From Dasyornis broadbenti (taxonomy: Eukaryota; Chordata; Aves; Passeriformes; Dasyornithidae): 64,000 nt of DNA. The position numbers were made by a program, and so were the translations under genes. Below the pieces are notes generated by a model, which worked only from the letters and a program-made list of their open reading frames with translations, ran no database searches and was not told the DNA's origin. This document shows positions 38,325 through 48,893 of the stretch, piece after piece; within the stretch, counting starts at the first letter, position 1; every line of letters begins with the position of its first letter. The stretch is from contig VZRN01011461.1 in assembly GCA_013397935.1 (NCBI GenBank), forward strand, positions 1,145,493 through 1,209,492, given 5' to 3'.

Positions 38325-38378
38325 TGTAAAAGGAGCCAGTTCCCTCTGGACGTCAGGAAACATTTCCCACTGTCACTC
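38325..38378 (+). repeat. Possible short CR1 fragment, plus strand
   Basis: The run CCAGTTCCCTCTGGACGTCA followed by GGAAACATTTCCCACTGTCA recalls the CR1 3' region 'CCCTCTGAACATCAGGAAACACTTTTTCACTGTGAG'-type block. It is only about 50 bases long, lies 120 bases from the minus-strand CR1 end and is in the opposite orientation. Confidence 0.4.
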
Positions 38379-38994
38379 ATTCAGGTCTCAGCCTCTTCCT
38401 GCAGCATCATTAAACACTTCAGCAGAGATGCAAGAAAAGGAAAGGAGAGAATAATATTTTACAGAGGATGGTGATTGACATAATTAAATTAGCTAAGAGT
38501 CATGGCCCTTCATTTATATCAGCAACTGCCCAGTGTGATCTCCAAGCATTTCAGGCTCCTGCACGTTGTAAAGGGGAGATAACATCTGTGCCACAACAGT
38601 CAGGGAATTTTGTCTTTTCCTTGTGTGAAGGATGAACTTGGAATTTAAATGAGCAGAAAATATCCTAAACCAGACAACAAATGCACAGCAAACCTCCTAA
38701 TGGCAAACATCATTTAGTGCCAGGGAGAGGTTTTCTCTGTTGGAGATCTTAAAAAAAGTAAAAAAATAAATTAGCCCCACTCTGTCAAGGACAGCAGAAA
38801 TAAAATTTGAACCTGTCTTGGAGCGATGGAATGGAGTGGTGAAATCTCAAGGTGCCCTTACTTAAACACTTGTCTAAAGACAAGGTTTGGGATTCTGTTG
38901 GAAATTTGCATTGTCAGCTGACTGCATTGAAAAGACAACATTCCCATGCAGAGCTGAGCAGGATGTGAACTATTTTAAAGCAAAATACTAAAAT

Positions 38995-39080
38995 ACTTTT
39001 ATCTGAAGAAAAAAAAAAAACAACCCAAAAAAGCCAGCAACAAAACAAACCACAATCAAAAAAACCCCACAACTCAAATA
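38995..39080. repeat. A/C-rich, strand-skewed block
   Basis: About 80 bases made almost only of A and C, starting with a run of A and continuing with AAC, CAAA and CCC motifs. Read on the minus strand it is a T/G tract. It could be a decayed poly-A tail or a purine/pyrimidine-skewed simple repeat. Confidence 0.7.
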
Positions 39081-41198
39081 AAATAGGACCACAGTGTAGC
39101 CAAACTGATTTGTTCTTTCTGTTTCCTTCTTTCTACCTACACTGCTTGCCAGCAACACTTGTCTGAAAAAGAGTTTTCACTCTGCTGCTTTGCTTGCTGT
39201 GCTAATCACCTGTATCTGAAAATACATCTTCAAAATTGTTTTACTGTGACAGGTCAGCAGATAAAAGCTGGATACCAGGGGGTAAATGCACTGACTAATA
39301 GACTTTCTTTCTGTAACCTAAGCAATATTCCAGAAAAAAAACTTGGTTCATCACTGGTGTTAGGTTTGAAAATATTACTGGAAAATGAAGTCCTGTACTT
39401 TGTTGCTAGAGAGGAGATTTTTTTTTTTTTTTGGTCTTAGGCTCTGGTTTTCCTGTCTCTCAGTTAATTTATGAGATAATTACCATCGCAGTTGACTGAC
39501 CAAAATCTTTAATGATAAAACTCCAGGAGCCCAGGCTCCACGGTGAGAGTGAGCTATTAGTGCCTGCATGTGTGAGACCCACGGAGCGCTTTGCCTTCTG
39601 CTTCTTCTCTCTGTCACCCAGCACGGCCACGCTGTGGAAATTCAAGGCTCACGAGATGCTGCCTTCTCCTCCGCTCGAGGTCTGGCTGGATTTTTGTGCC
39701 AGAGTGGAGCATTTCCATAGTGCTGACCCCACCAGTCTCTCATCATTGCTGTTGCAGTACCACACCCCCCAAAAGCGAGGCCAGAGCTTTGCAAACAGAG
39801 GCTGCTCTGCTGGAGGAACCTCTCAGAGCCCACTGAGTTCTGCTGATGTGCACAGAAGGTAGAGCTTGGCCCTGTTTCCATCTTTTACACACTTGATGGC
39901 TTATGGTCTAACGGTGCTGTGCTATATGTTAGCTGTAAAAGGTGATTTCCCAGGTTGAACTTCAAAATTACTGAATTATTGATGCATTTTGAGCGTGCAT
40001 TAGTAGCTTGGATGTGAATTTCTATATTTACCATAACCACTAATAATCTGGGCCTGCTTAGGAAAGAGTGTGGTCAATTATTTTTCCCATTATCTCATGT
40101 TTGTTTCAGTAAAAACATGATTTAGAGTCATCTGATTTATTGAAATATGGGGATTTTTTGGCAATTTTAGTGCTGTAGAACAGAATGTGTGTATTAATTT
40201 CCGTGCCCTAAGGATGACTTGAATCAAAATGTTGTCCTTGCTAATAGCTGAATGCCTGCACACCAAAAAAAAAAAAAAAAACCAAACCTCAAAAGGATCT
40301 TTGAAATTATTGAGCCGTTAGTTGCTTCAAAGCAGTAATATCACAGCTTCAACAAAAGCATTCTTCACCGTGGGGCCTGGATCGAAAGCATCCAGAATCT
40401 CCCAGTATTTTCTCTTGGTAGTAAAATCCTGGAAGACACATGAATATAAAAATAATGTTTTTTTACTCTTGGCTGGATCAGGCAGCTTCTCTGAGCGGAA
40501 CGCTGGGTTTTGTACGGTCAGTTTTGTTTGCCTCTAATACCATGGGCTGTGGGACCACCGTCACCGATGTTTAGGAACACAAAGGCGGTGCTGAGGAGAG
40601 CACTGGCAAGGGCAGCCCTGCTGCCTGGGGAGCTCTGTGTATCCAAGACACTCTTGGGATCTCAGCACGGCGTTAGGAAAGCCAGGGAGGAGCTGCTGCT
40701 TCCTCCTTCCCACTCCTGGAGCCTTTTCTGCTTAAAAATAATAATAAAAAAAAAAGATGCCCTTGAAATCTCGGTTTTCCACAGCCGGTCAGGGACTAGG
40801 AAGTTGATTGGCAATGCTGATATCAACTTGAGTCTGCTTTTAAAATCAACAACGCATCTCCAGCCAAGGGTTCAGGAGCAGAGCGCCAGAAGGATTCTCG
40901 TGCCTGGGCCAGCGACAGGGAAAGCTTTCTTTGAGAGGCTCCGTGAGACAAGTGGTTTCTGTGGCATGGTGCTTGTCCTGATGCCAGGAGCTGTTCTGTG
41001 ACAACGAGGCATGAAATTTCCCTGCAGCCTGGCATCTGGCTGGGTTGGCTCAGTGTGGTGGGGACAGCCACTTCAATAATGCAGAGTGATTTTTCAACAA
41101 GTTTAATGCACCTTATTTGGTTGATATCCTCCAGGACCACTCTGATACTCTTTACTGCTTTTTAGTGATTTTTTTTTTTTTTCCTTCCTTGTGTTTAA

Positions 41199-41239
41199 NN
41201 NNNNNNNNNNNNNNNNNNNNNNNNNNNNNNNNNNNNNNN
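41199..41239. other. Assembly gap of 41 N
   Basis: Forty-one unknown bases follow a T-rich stretch and precede a run of A. The real length is unknown. Confidence 0.98.
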
Positions 41240-44200
41240 AAAAAAAAGCTCATTACTGTTAATGAAACACACAGAGTTGGTGTGTGTTAGTTTGGGTAGA
41301 AAAGAGGGGAAAATCCCTTCAATTTCTTTCATTCTTGGAGCCACCAGCAGCAATTACAGGGGCGCTCAGTCTGTTCTTTAGGGATGCTCCATAACGTGCT
41401 GACATCTCCTAACTAACTGCTGGTTTAAAAAAACCTAAATCCCCCCAAAATTAACAAAGCCAACTGCACCACACCCTGACAACCCCATCCACTGCAACCA
41501 CCAAGCTCGCTGGCCTTGAGAATAAATCCCCTACTGCATTTTTAACCATGACAAGAATTGTACACTTGCAGCACTTTTTTATTAAGCTTGAAAATGTGAT
41601 CCCCACCTCCCGCTGCCCACCTTCCATACACCTGAAGGGTCATTTGGAGGAAGAGAAGTAATTTGGGACCTTAGGGAAACATGGTGGTAAAGGAGCTGTT
41701 TCTGGTACATTCTTCATGTTCTCACTGGGGCTGGCAACTTTTAATGCTCCTTGTGAGAAAAGCATCAAAGCCTGAAGGATGAAACAAAAAGAGACGGAGA
41801 GAAGAAGCTCAATACTGCTGGAGCTGGCTTTTTCTCCAGGCTGTTTTCACACTTCCTCAGGCAATAAGATTAAAAAAAAAAAAAGTAGTCTCTAACACGA
41901 AGCCCACTTCTGGAGTCTGATAAGATAAATCCAGACAGGCCAAGAAATCTTTATTTCTCTGCGAAGTTATTGGTTCGTATCTCTTGTCCACAGATTAAAG
42001 TAGAAATTGATCTTGCTTTCAGAAAAAGAATTTTTACGATTCTGGTTGTCAAGCGCGGGTTAATTTGCCGAGTTCTTTTTGCTGCTCTTTTTGCTTTTTG
42101 TGTGTTTTTGTTGTGGGGTGGTTTTCAGGTTTATATGAAAATGTCTTAATTCTGCTTTGAAGATTTTTTTTTACACATTAGTGTGAAAACATATACTACA
42201 AGCATTTTTTAGCTATGGAGGCACTAATCCAATCTTACCACTTCAGTTTGCAAGATAATGTATTTCCTCTTTCATCATTGGGTTTAGACTTCCTCTTTAA
42301 AAATAAAAAGGCCAAAAGGAGATAGGAGACAAGACTTTGCTAAATCAAAAGAACATGAAGTATTTTTTTCTCCTCCTTGTCTTCCTAGACAGACCTAAGT
42401 AATCCTCTGACAGGAGAGATGCCAGGAAAAAGTGCAGAAATACGTATGTAATGACCTTTGCTATTAAAATTAACATGTGCCTCCTGCACCTGTTCGGAAA
42501 TGGTTTAACATTCTTCTGCCTGACTTCAGAAACGCTGGGTAATTAAACAGTACTTTCAGTGAAGGTCAACTCTGAATTAGTAGTTCATTAAATTATTTGT
42601 CATGCTGAATGTTACTCCTGGTCACCAGAAGCAGTGAATTCAAACAAAGAGCAGAGGAATGTGGTTTCTGTGCTCTCATTGCTGGAGAAATTTGTGTCTG
42701 AGCTGTTAGGTCACCCAGCAGGGAGGAGCCCTCGTGGCCAGCACAGAAAATCCTTGTTTGCACAGGGACTGGGAGAGGTGGCATGCTCAGAAATATCTCA
42801 GGAGCCTGCTCCTGTTTCAGAATATGCATGTAATAGCTCCATCGTCCTCTTCAGGCCCTGGAAAATTAGTTTGTGTTGGCAAGGATTTCTCTTGTAGTGT
42901 CACATCTTTTACACCAGCTACAAGGAGGACCTGCGCTTTTTAATTGTAATTTTAAATGGTGGTAAAAGTTTGAGACGGAACAAATTACGACCTGGCCATC
43001 CCCAGATTTAAAGCACCTGCTGAAGCAAACCTGATTATGAAATGGATAATTAAAACCGACTGTAAATACTGCAGCGTGTCCTGGGTTGCGAACATCCTTG
43101 GCATCCGATTTTCCTGCAAGGGACAGGCAGCAGTGCGTTCCTGTGGAGTCTGATCTTGGTGTTCTCCCTTGCATTTCCAGCACAGGTCTTCAGCTGTTTT
43201 TCCCCAAAAAGATGGGGACTAGAGCTGAACGTTTCTCCTGGAGCCTGTAGCTTTCGCAGCTGTAACAAAACCTGAGGTGGAGACACCATGCACAATCTTT
43301 TTTTTCTATCCAAATTATGTTCATGTTCATTATGTTATGTTCATTACGTTCTGTACTTCAAGCAGGGCTTCCATTTCAAAATGAGGCCTTCCACGGCATC
43401 TGTCAGTGTGAATTCAGGATATAACCCGTACCAATGCACCCTCAGCTTGACCAGAAACTCTGGCAGGTGCAGGCACAGCCACTGGTGGCTCTGAGCTCGT
43501 GGCAGCAGTCCCAGAGCATGAGCAGTCTGTCTGTCCCTCTGTCCCTCCAGGGTGTCCTGTGTCCCTGCATTCAAACTGGTCCAAACTGCTGGGAGACCTC
43601 TTCAAGCTTTATCGTACTGAACAGAGAATGAAACTGCACTGTTGGTAATTGCTGGGAGCTTAAACCTTTCCAAAGACACAATTAGTGAATACTGGTGCCC
43701 TGCTCTCCAGAGGAGGGGATGTTAGGAGAGCTGGGGAGGAAAGAAGAAGGAAAATCTTTCAGTGTTCAGGGAAAGCCTCTTTATTTGTTCAAGGCACCAG
43801 CACAGGATTTTTTGTAGGCCAGATCAGCCTAGAGATGCTCTGTGAAAAAGAATTATTACAGGACAGTGCATGTGAAACTCTTCAGGGCTGAACCTCGGTT
43901 GGCATTGTTAGTTGGACACTTCTCACTGCGCTATTTACAGAGGGAGGAAAGTCTCAGGATCTCGTTAGTGCAGAGGTTTTGTTACATTCTCAACAACATT
44001 TCTAAAGCTGATCCTAACCCCTTTGGTTGGCTGTATATTTCAGCACAGGTTCTCCCTGTGCATCTCAGCAGGAAGGGCAGGGAAATGGCATTTTCCTGCC
44101 TCTGGCCCCCTGGTTGGAGCAATCTGTACCCCCCTGCTTGCTGCCCTGCTGTTTCCCGTTGCTGAGAGCAGTCCCAGGCTGGGAAGGGGCTGGTGGAGGG

Positions 44201-45415
44201 AGTGCAGGATTTTCAGCAGAGGTGGCACCTACCTGGGCTGGCCGTGGGGGCGGGCTCAGGATGAGCTGCATTCACATGCCCTGCCCAGAAAAATCCCTTC
44301 CACAGGCCAGAACGAGCCAAGGGCACATTTTATAGGAAATTCAATCTCTTCCCAAAAAGGCAATTTGGAGAGGAGTCTCCTGTTACCAACCCCTGTTACA
44401 GCGAGGTCAGTGGGGACAGAAGGGAAAGGGTTTCTGCCAGAGCACTCCTGGTGCAGGCACGGGGAGGACCCTGAGGCTCTGGGTTTTTGTTTGCATGAGT
44501 GAACTCTGCCACAGCCACCAGGATTCTTTGGACAGATCAGTAATTCTCTGCTTCCAGGGCCGGGTGATGATTTCCCAGTCCGGACTGCAGTGGGATGGAG
44601 GCTGTCAGTGCACTCGGCAGAGTCCAGGCTGCGCTGCCCACGCTGGGCGGGAATGTCCCGTGGCACCAGGTGGCAGCTGAGGTGCAGTTTGCTCTGACAC
44701 CACCACCCACAGCGGTGACAACCCCAGAACTGCGCTTTGTCACCCTGTACGCAAAGGAAAAAGGTAGAGATTCAGTGACAGACTCTTTTTCAACGCCCCG
44801 TGCTCATGTGTAAATGATAGCACAGTCCAAACCCCGTGTGTTATTAAATATTTTCTGTACAGCAAAAAAACCCCATGCAGAATAGACAGAATAAGTCAGG
44901 AGTGACACATATTGAATGGGAAAACCAACGGATGGATGATACAAATTAACTTCCTTCTGTCTGGAGTCTTGAATAAAGATAGTTACGTTTTATTAATATA
45001 TATTCAGACAGAGATATAGCCATGCGCTAAATCAATTGGGTTTGGAAATCGTATTAAAACAAAGTAGAAAAGGGTATTTTAGCTGGTCAAGAAAATGGAA
45101 ACTTCAGAAAACCTTTGCGAGGTTCACTGAAGAGATATTAAATTTTCTTGGGACTTTGTAAATTGATGTTCATTAGAAACTCCCAAACTGTAAATGACTT
45201 CTAAATTATATATCCTGTGACGGTAAAATAAAACTCCAAGGTTTCATTTATATATATTAAAATTACAGCTGAGATCCATGATTTTATTGTAGTGCCTCAA
45301 TCCCATTAACACTGAGAGGAGTTAGATATTTAGATAGCTTTGTGGAGAAATCTTAGAAAATGAGGTTTTTAATGGACAATTTAATGAAAGCTGTGCTGTG
45401 TGTGCAACAGCTGAC

Positions 45416-45432
45416 AAAAAAAAAAAAAANAA
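45416..45432. repeat. Poly-A tract with one unknown base
   Basis: About fourteen A, then N at 45,430, then two more A. It is a homopolymer sequencing ambiguity. Confidence 0.9.
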
Positions 45433-47064
45433 CCCCTGGAAAAAAATGGAGCAAAGTGAGAGGCGAAACAGTTGTGAGGATTTAATATGTTATGAAATCA
45501 ATTTAGGAAGGGGAAATGGAGTGAGCAGGGGATGTGTCCCGTGGGGTGGGATTGAGGAGAACACAGGTGTCTGTCCCTCTGTCCCTCTGTCCCCGGCTCC
45601 TGGGGTTGATTCCACCCAGCTCTGGGGTCCTGCACATCAGCCCTGCTGAGCCTGGGCTTGACCTGAGCTGGGATTTCACATCTGTCACTCACATCCCACT
45701 GCTGCTGCTCGCTGCCTTCAGGGAAAAGGAGAGCAGACAGCAGGTCTGGGAGTGTCTGTGAACATCTGTTACCTTAAAAAATTAAAAAATTACCCTGCCC
45801 ATGCTTTGAGTGATTCATTGTCAAAATCTAATTGAAATACTGCGCAGTGTTCTATGAAATGGCCTTGTATGTGTGTATAAAAATGCAGGGAAAGGTTTTC
45901 CTGAAATACGCTTAATGAAAATGAGGAATATCCTGGCTCTGACAGGCAGCTGGAAGAAAAGTTGCTTTAGAGAATTCTAATCCTCCACCTTCAGGTTTTC
46001 TGTTGGTTGTCTGGAAGCCACCACTGGCAGGGAACCGCTGCTGTGGTTTCCTGAGGAGCACTGATGTTCCTGATGTCTTGGACACAGTTTTTGCTCATGG
46101 CTCCTGGGAATGGGCTGGTGACAGCTCAGTGCTGGGCAGGGAGAACTGGAACACTTGGAGCAAGGAACAGTTGTTGTCTGGAAGGCCAGAATGAGTCAAT
46201 ACAGCCAAGTACGTGTCCTTGTGTGATGTTCTCTACACGTTTGATTGTATTTCTAAATTCCCAGAAAAATATTCCTTGAAGGAACTTAGAGATTACTTGT
46301 GAAGACGAAAAATCTTGCTATGAGTTTTTCAGGAAATCCTCTCATGATTAATCTCTGTTTATACTTGGAATTTGTGTTCCCAGACAAATTTTCCCCGTGT
46401 TAAAGAAATAATTCTGTAGGAAAGAACAGAATGTCTGGAGAAGACAGTAAACACACACCTAAAATGGTAATTTAGTTATGATGTTTCTGTGCTGTGCTCA
46501 CATCCATGTTTCCAAGAGCTGATTTGATTCTGTAGCAGCTTCTTCTTGGAAAAAACCAGCATGTTTATGAAGGCATTGACTCACGGCAGAGCTAAAGCTG
46601 ACAACACTTAAATGAAACCCCTTCCGTTTAACAGTAATGTAGTTCGTGCTGTATCATTATCATGGCTGGAAAACCTGTCAAGAAAGGAAAAAAAAAAAAG
46701 GGAAAATAAAGAACTGCACAGCATTGATTTCCATGGTTTTTGTGTGGAGAACGCGTGTTGCTGATCCCAGCTGGACTGTAAAGGGCACAGGCCTTTTATT
46801 ATTCCATTGCCAAGATTTAGGTGCCTTTGGAAAGTATAAAATCAGGTTTTGAGGCAAGGGTTAAAGTTAAATCTTGACAACATGCAGAAAAGAATGAGAA
46901 GAAAGAAAAGATACAACGGGGAGGTCAGAAAAAGCATTTCTTTAACATCAGAAATCTTTTATAGAATAAAAAGGGGCACAATAAAATATGTTTAAATCCA
47001 AGGAGGTGATGTCAGGCGTTTGTATGGGAGAGTTTCTTGTGAGTTTTTAGGTTGCACGTTGAAA

Positions 47065-47202
47065 ATTCACCAACTCAGCTGGTGAGAGCACGGTGCTAAC
47101 ATCACCAAAGTCATGGGTTTGGACCATGCACGGGTGATTCACTGAAGAGTTGGACTCAAAAGTCCTTGTGGATCCCTTCCAACTCAGAATATCCTGTGAA
47201 AT
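47065..47202 (+). repeat. TguSINE1-type SINE (tRNA-Ile head, CR1 tail)
   Basis: The left part looks like an isoleucine tRNA gene. CTCAGCTGG at the box A position (47,071-47,082), AGAGCACGGTGCTAA across the anticodon arm, and GGGTTTGGACC at the box B position (47,115-47,125) follow tRNA-Ile(AAT) at about 45 of 62 positions when I compare by hand with the remembered sequence. The right part, CCTTGTGGATCCCTTCCAAC then TCAGAATATCCTGTGA, is a CR1 3' tail. A tRNA-Ile head joined to a CR1 tail is the structure of TguSINE1, a SINE family moved by CR1 machinery and described from passerine birds. The copy is complete at both ends as far as I can see. The anticodon loop and box B carry substitutions, so it is not a functional tRNA gene. 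Confidence 0.85.
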
Positions 47203-48000
47203 CCCTCTCCCGAGTGGCTGTGCTGTCTGGGGAGAAATGCAATGGCTGATGCAAACAAAACTGAGCAAAGAACTTGAGAGCAAAAGAATAGAATATGGCT
47301 GGGGCTGGGAACTGGTCAAAAGTGGGGGCTTGGACTGTGAACAAAAAAAAAACAACTTTATTTACAGCAAATGGGGTCATTCCCAATGGAAAGATGAAGA
47401 GAGAGTTATTTTCTCGAGCTCAACCTGAGATGAGTCCAGGGGTACAGGATACTATGGTTCCAATCTTGACTTTGAATTGGACCCAAGAACAGTAATAAAA
47501 CCAAAATTGTTCAAATCATTTAAGAAGAAAAATCCCTTCCGTGCTCATGCTCCCTATTTAAATTTCCTTAAAACAGCATTTCCCTCTTCTACCTGTGCTG
47601 CTGAGTTTTTAATACATCTATTTAAATGCAAATTTTGACTTTTGGTCTGTAATCACAAAAATGTTTGACACATAAATTTTTATCAGAACTGCAATTTTAT
47701 AGAGAAGCAGTAATGGAGTGGTAAGGCCACAAATACCAGAGTGATGCATTGCTCACCCCATTCCAGCCAGTGCCAGCTGATGGGAGCGATTGTCTCCTGA
47801 ATGCCCAACTTCCTGAGGTGCATGGGGTGCTCTGAAGAGCTTTTTAACTGTGCTTGGAGTGCTTGCTTGTGTCCCCAAAGCTCCCTAAGGATCCATCGCT
47901 CCTTTGAGTGCTCTGGATGGCCAGGATGGCAATCCTGACAGCTGCACCTTCAGGAAGGGAAGGATTTCTTCCAGGCTGACATTTTTCTCCTCTTCACAGT
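47203..48000. other. Gene-free DNA after the SINE
   Basis: Unique-looking sequence with an A run near 47,343 and no recognised gene. Short open frames on both strands at 47,047-47,495 overlap the SINE and each other and are not real genes. Confidence 0.55.
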
Positions 48001-48396
48001 GGGTTTATTGCCACAGCCTTGCCTGCCTGGGGGATGTTTTACCAGTGGGGTGTTGAATCAAGTGCAGGTTATTCTTTCCTCACTGCTGAGTGTCATTTGT
48101 GTTTTGTCTCTCCTCACTCCCATCAGCCGCTCTGGCCCTCGCCAGCTCCTATCTGGGGTGTAGGTGGCCACCAGCCGTGGTGTCCCTGCCAGGGCCACAG
48201 CTGCTGTCACTGCTGAGCTCCAGCTGCAGCCCACGGGGTCCCTTTTGCCAGAGCTGCTCTCCTGGGTGTCTGTGATTGATGTGAGCGTGGCCAGCGCTGG
48301 ACTGGGCTGTCGCTGGCTCGGGGTTTGGCACAGCTGGGCTGGCCCTGCAGCCGCAGGCGCTGCTCTGCTTGGATGAGCCACAGGTTCTGCCCTGGG
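48001..48396. other. GC-rich block next to a CR1 fragment
   Basis: Roughly 390 bases are much richer in G and C than the surroundings, with many CAGCTG, CTGCAG and GGCC motifs. They abut the 3' end of the minus-strand CR1. Open frames exist on both strands but run on into the CR1. It may be a GC-rich unknown repeat or simply GC-biased DNA. No promoter elements were recognised. Confidence 0.45.
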
Positions 48397-48893
48397 AAAC
48401 ACAGAATTGGCTGAGCTGGAGGGAGCCACAGGGTCAGCCAGTCCAGCTCCTGTCCTGCAATCCCAGCCTGGGCATCCCTGGCAGCGCTGGCCAAACGCTC
48501 CTGGAGCTCTGGCAGCCTCAGGGCCGTGCCCATTCCCTGGGGAGCCTGGGCAGTGCCCAGCAGCCTCTGGGGAAGAACCTTTCCCTGATCTCCAGCCTGA
48601 GCCTGCCCTGGCCCAGCTCCAGCCATTCCTGGGTCCTGTCCCTGTCATGAGAGTGAAGAGATTAGAGCTGCCCCTTCACTGCCCCTCGTGAGGATGCTGA
48701 AGACCCTGATGAGGTCTCACCTCAGTTTCCTCCAGGCTGAACAAGCCAAGGGTCCCCAGCTGCTCCTCATGCTTCCTCTCCAGTCCCTTCCCCAGCCTCC
48801 TGGCCTCCTTTGGATGCTCTCTAATGCCTTAATGCCTTTTCTGTGCTGTGGTGCCCAAACCTGCAGGCAGGAGTCGAGGTCAGGCAGCACTAG
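48397..48893 (-). repeat. CR1 LINE fragment, minus strand, about 500 bases
   Basis: The plus strand reads as the reverse complement of the CR1 3' part. It contains ACAGAATTGGCTGAGCTGGA (the 3' end side), GGAGCCTGGGCAGTGCCCAG, CTGATGAGGTCTCACCTCAG, TTTCCTCCAGGCTGAACAAG, CCCAGCTGCTCCTCATGCTT and GTGGTGCCCAAACCTGCAGG, in the order usual for bird CR1. It is 5' truncated just after the ACTCGAGGT-like block. It is more diverged than the copy at 62.4 kb. The long open frames here (about 196 codons on the minus strand) are not an intact reverse transcriptase: they use other frames and show no catalytic motifs. Confidence 0.9.

Larger units (their letters stand above)
38206..47064. other. Gene-free DNA with A-rich runs and one large gap
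   Basis: No gene is recognised. Features seen are an A/C-rich block at 38,995-39,080, A runs near 40,264, 41,870 and 46,690, two short CTGTCCCT pyrimidine tracts (about 43,527-43,556 and 45,569-45,595) and GC-richer patches at about 44,020-44,760 and 45,530-45,740. The open frames there overlap in several frames on both strands and match nothing I know. Confidence 0.5.

Noticed and set aside
47065..47140. Functional tRNA-Ile gene
   Set aside because: Box B and the anticodon loop are mutated and a CR1 tail follows, so this is the head of a SINE.
48058..48648. Minus-strand open frame of about 196 codons
   Set aside because: It lies in the GC-rich block and CR1 3' region. It shows no reverse-transcriptase motifs and its composition explains the lack of stops.
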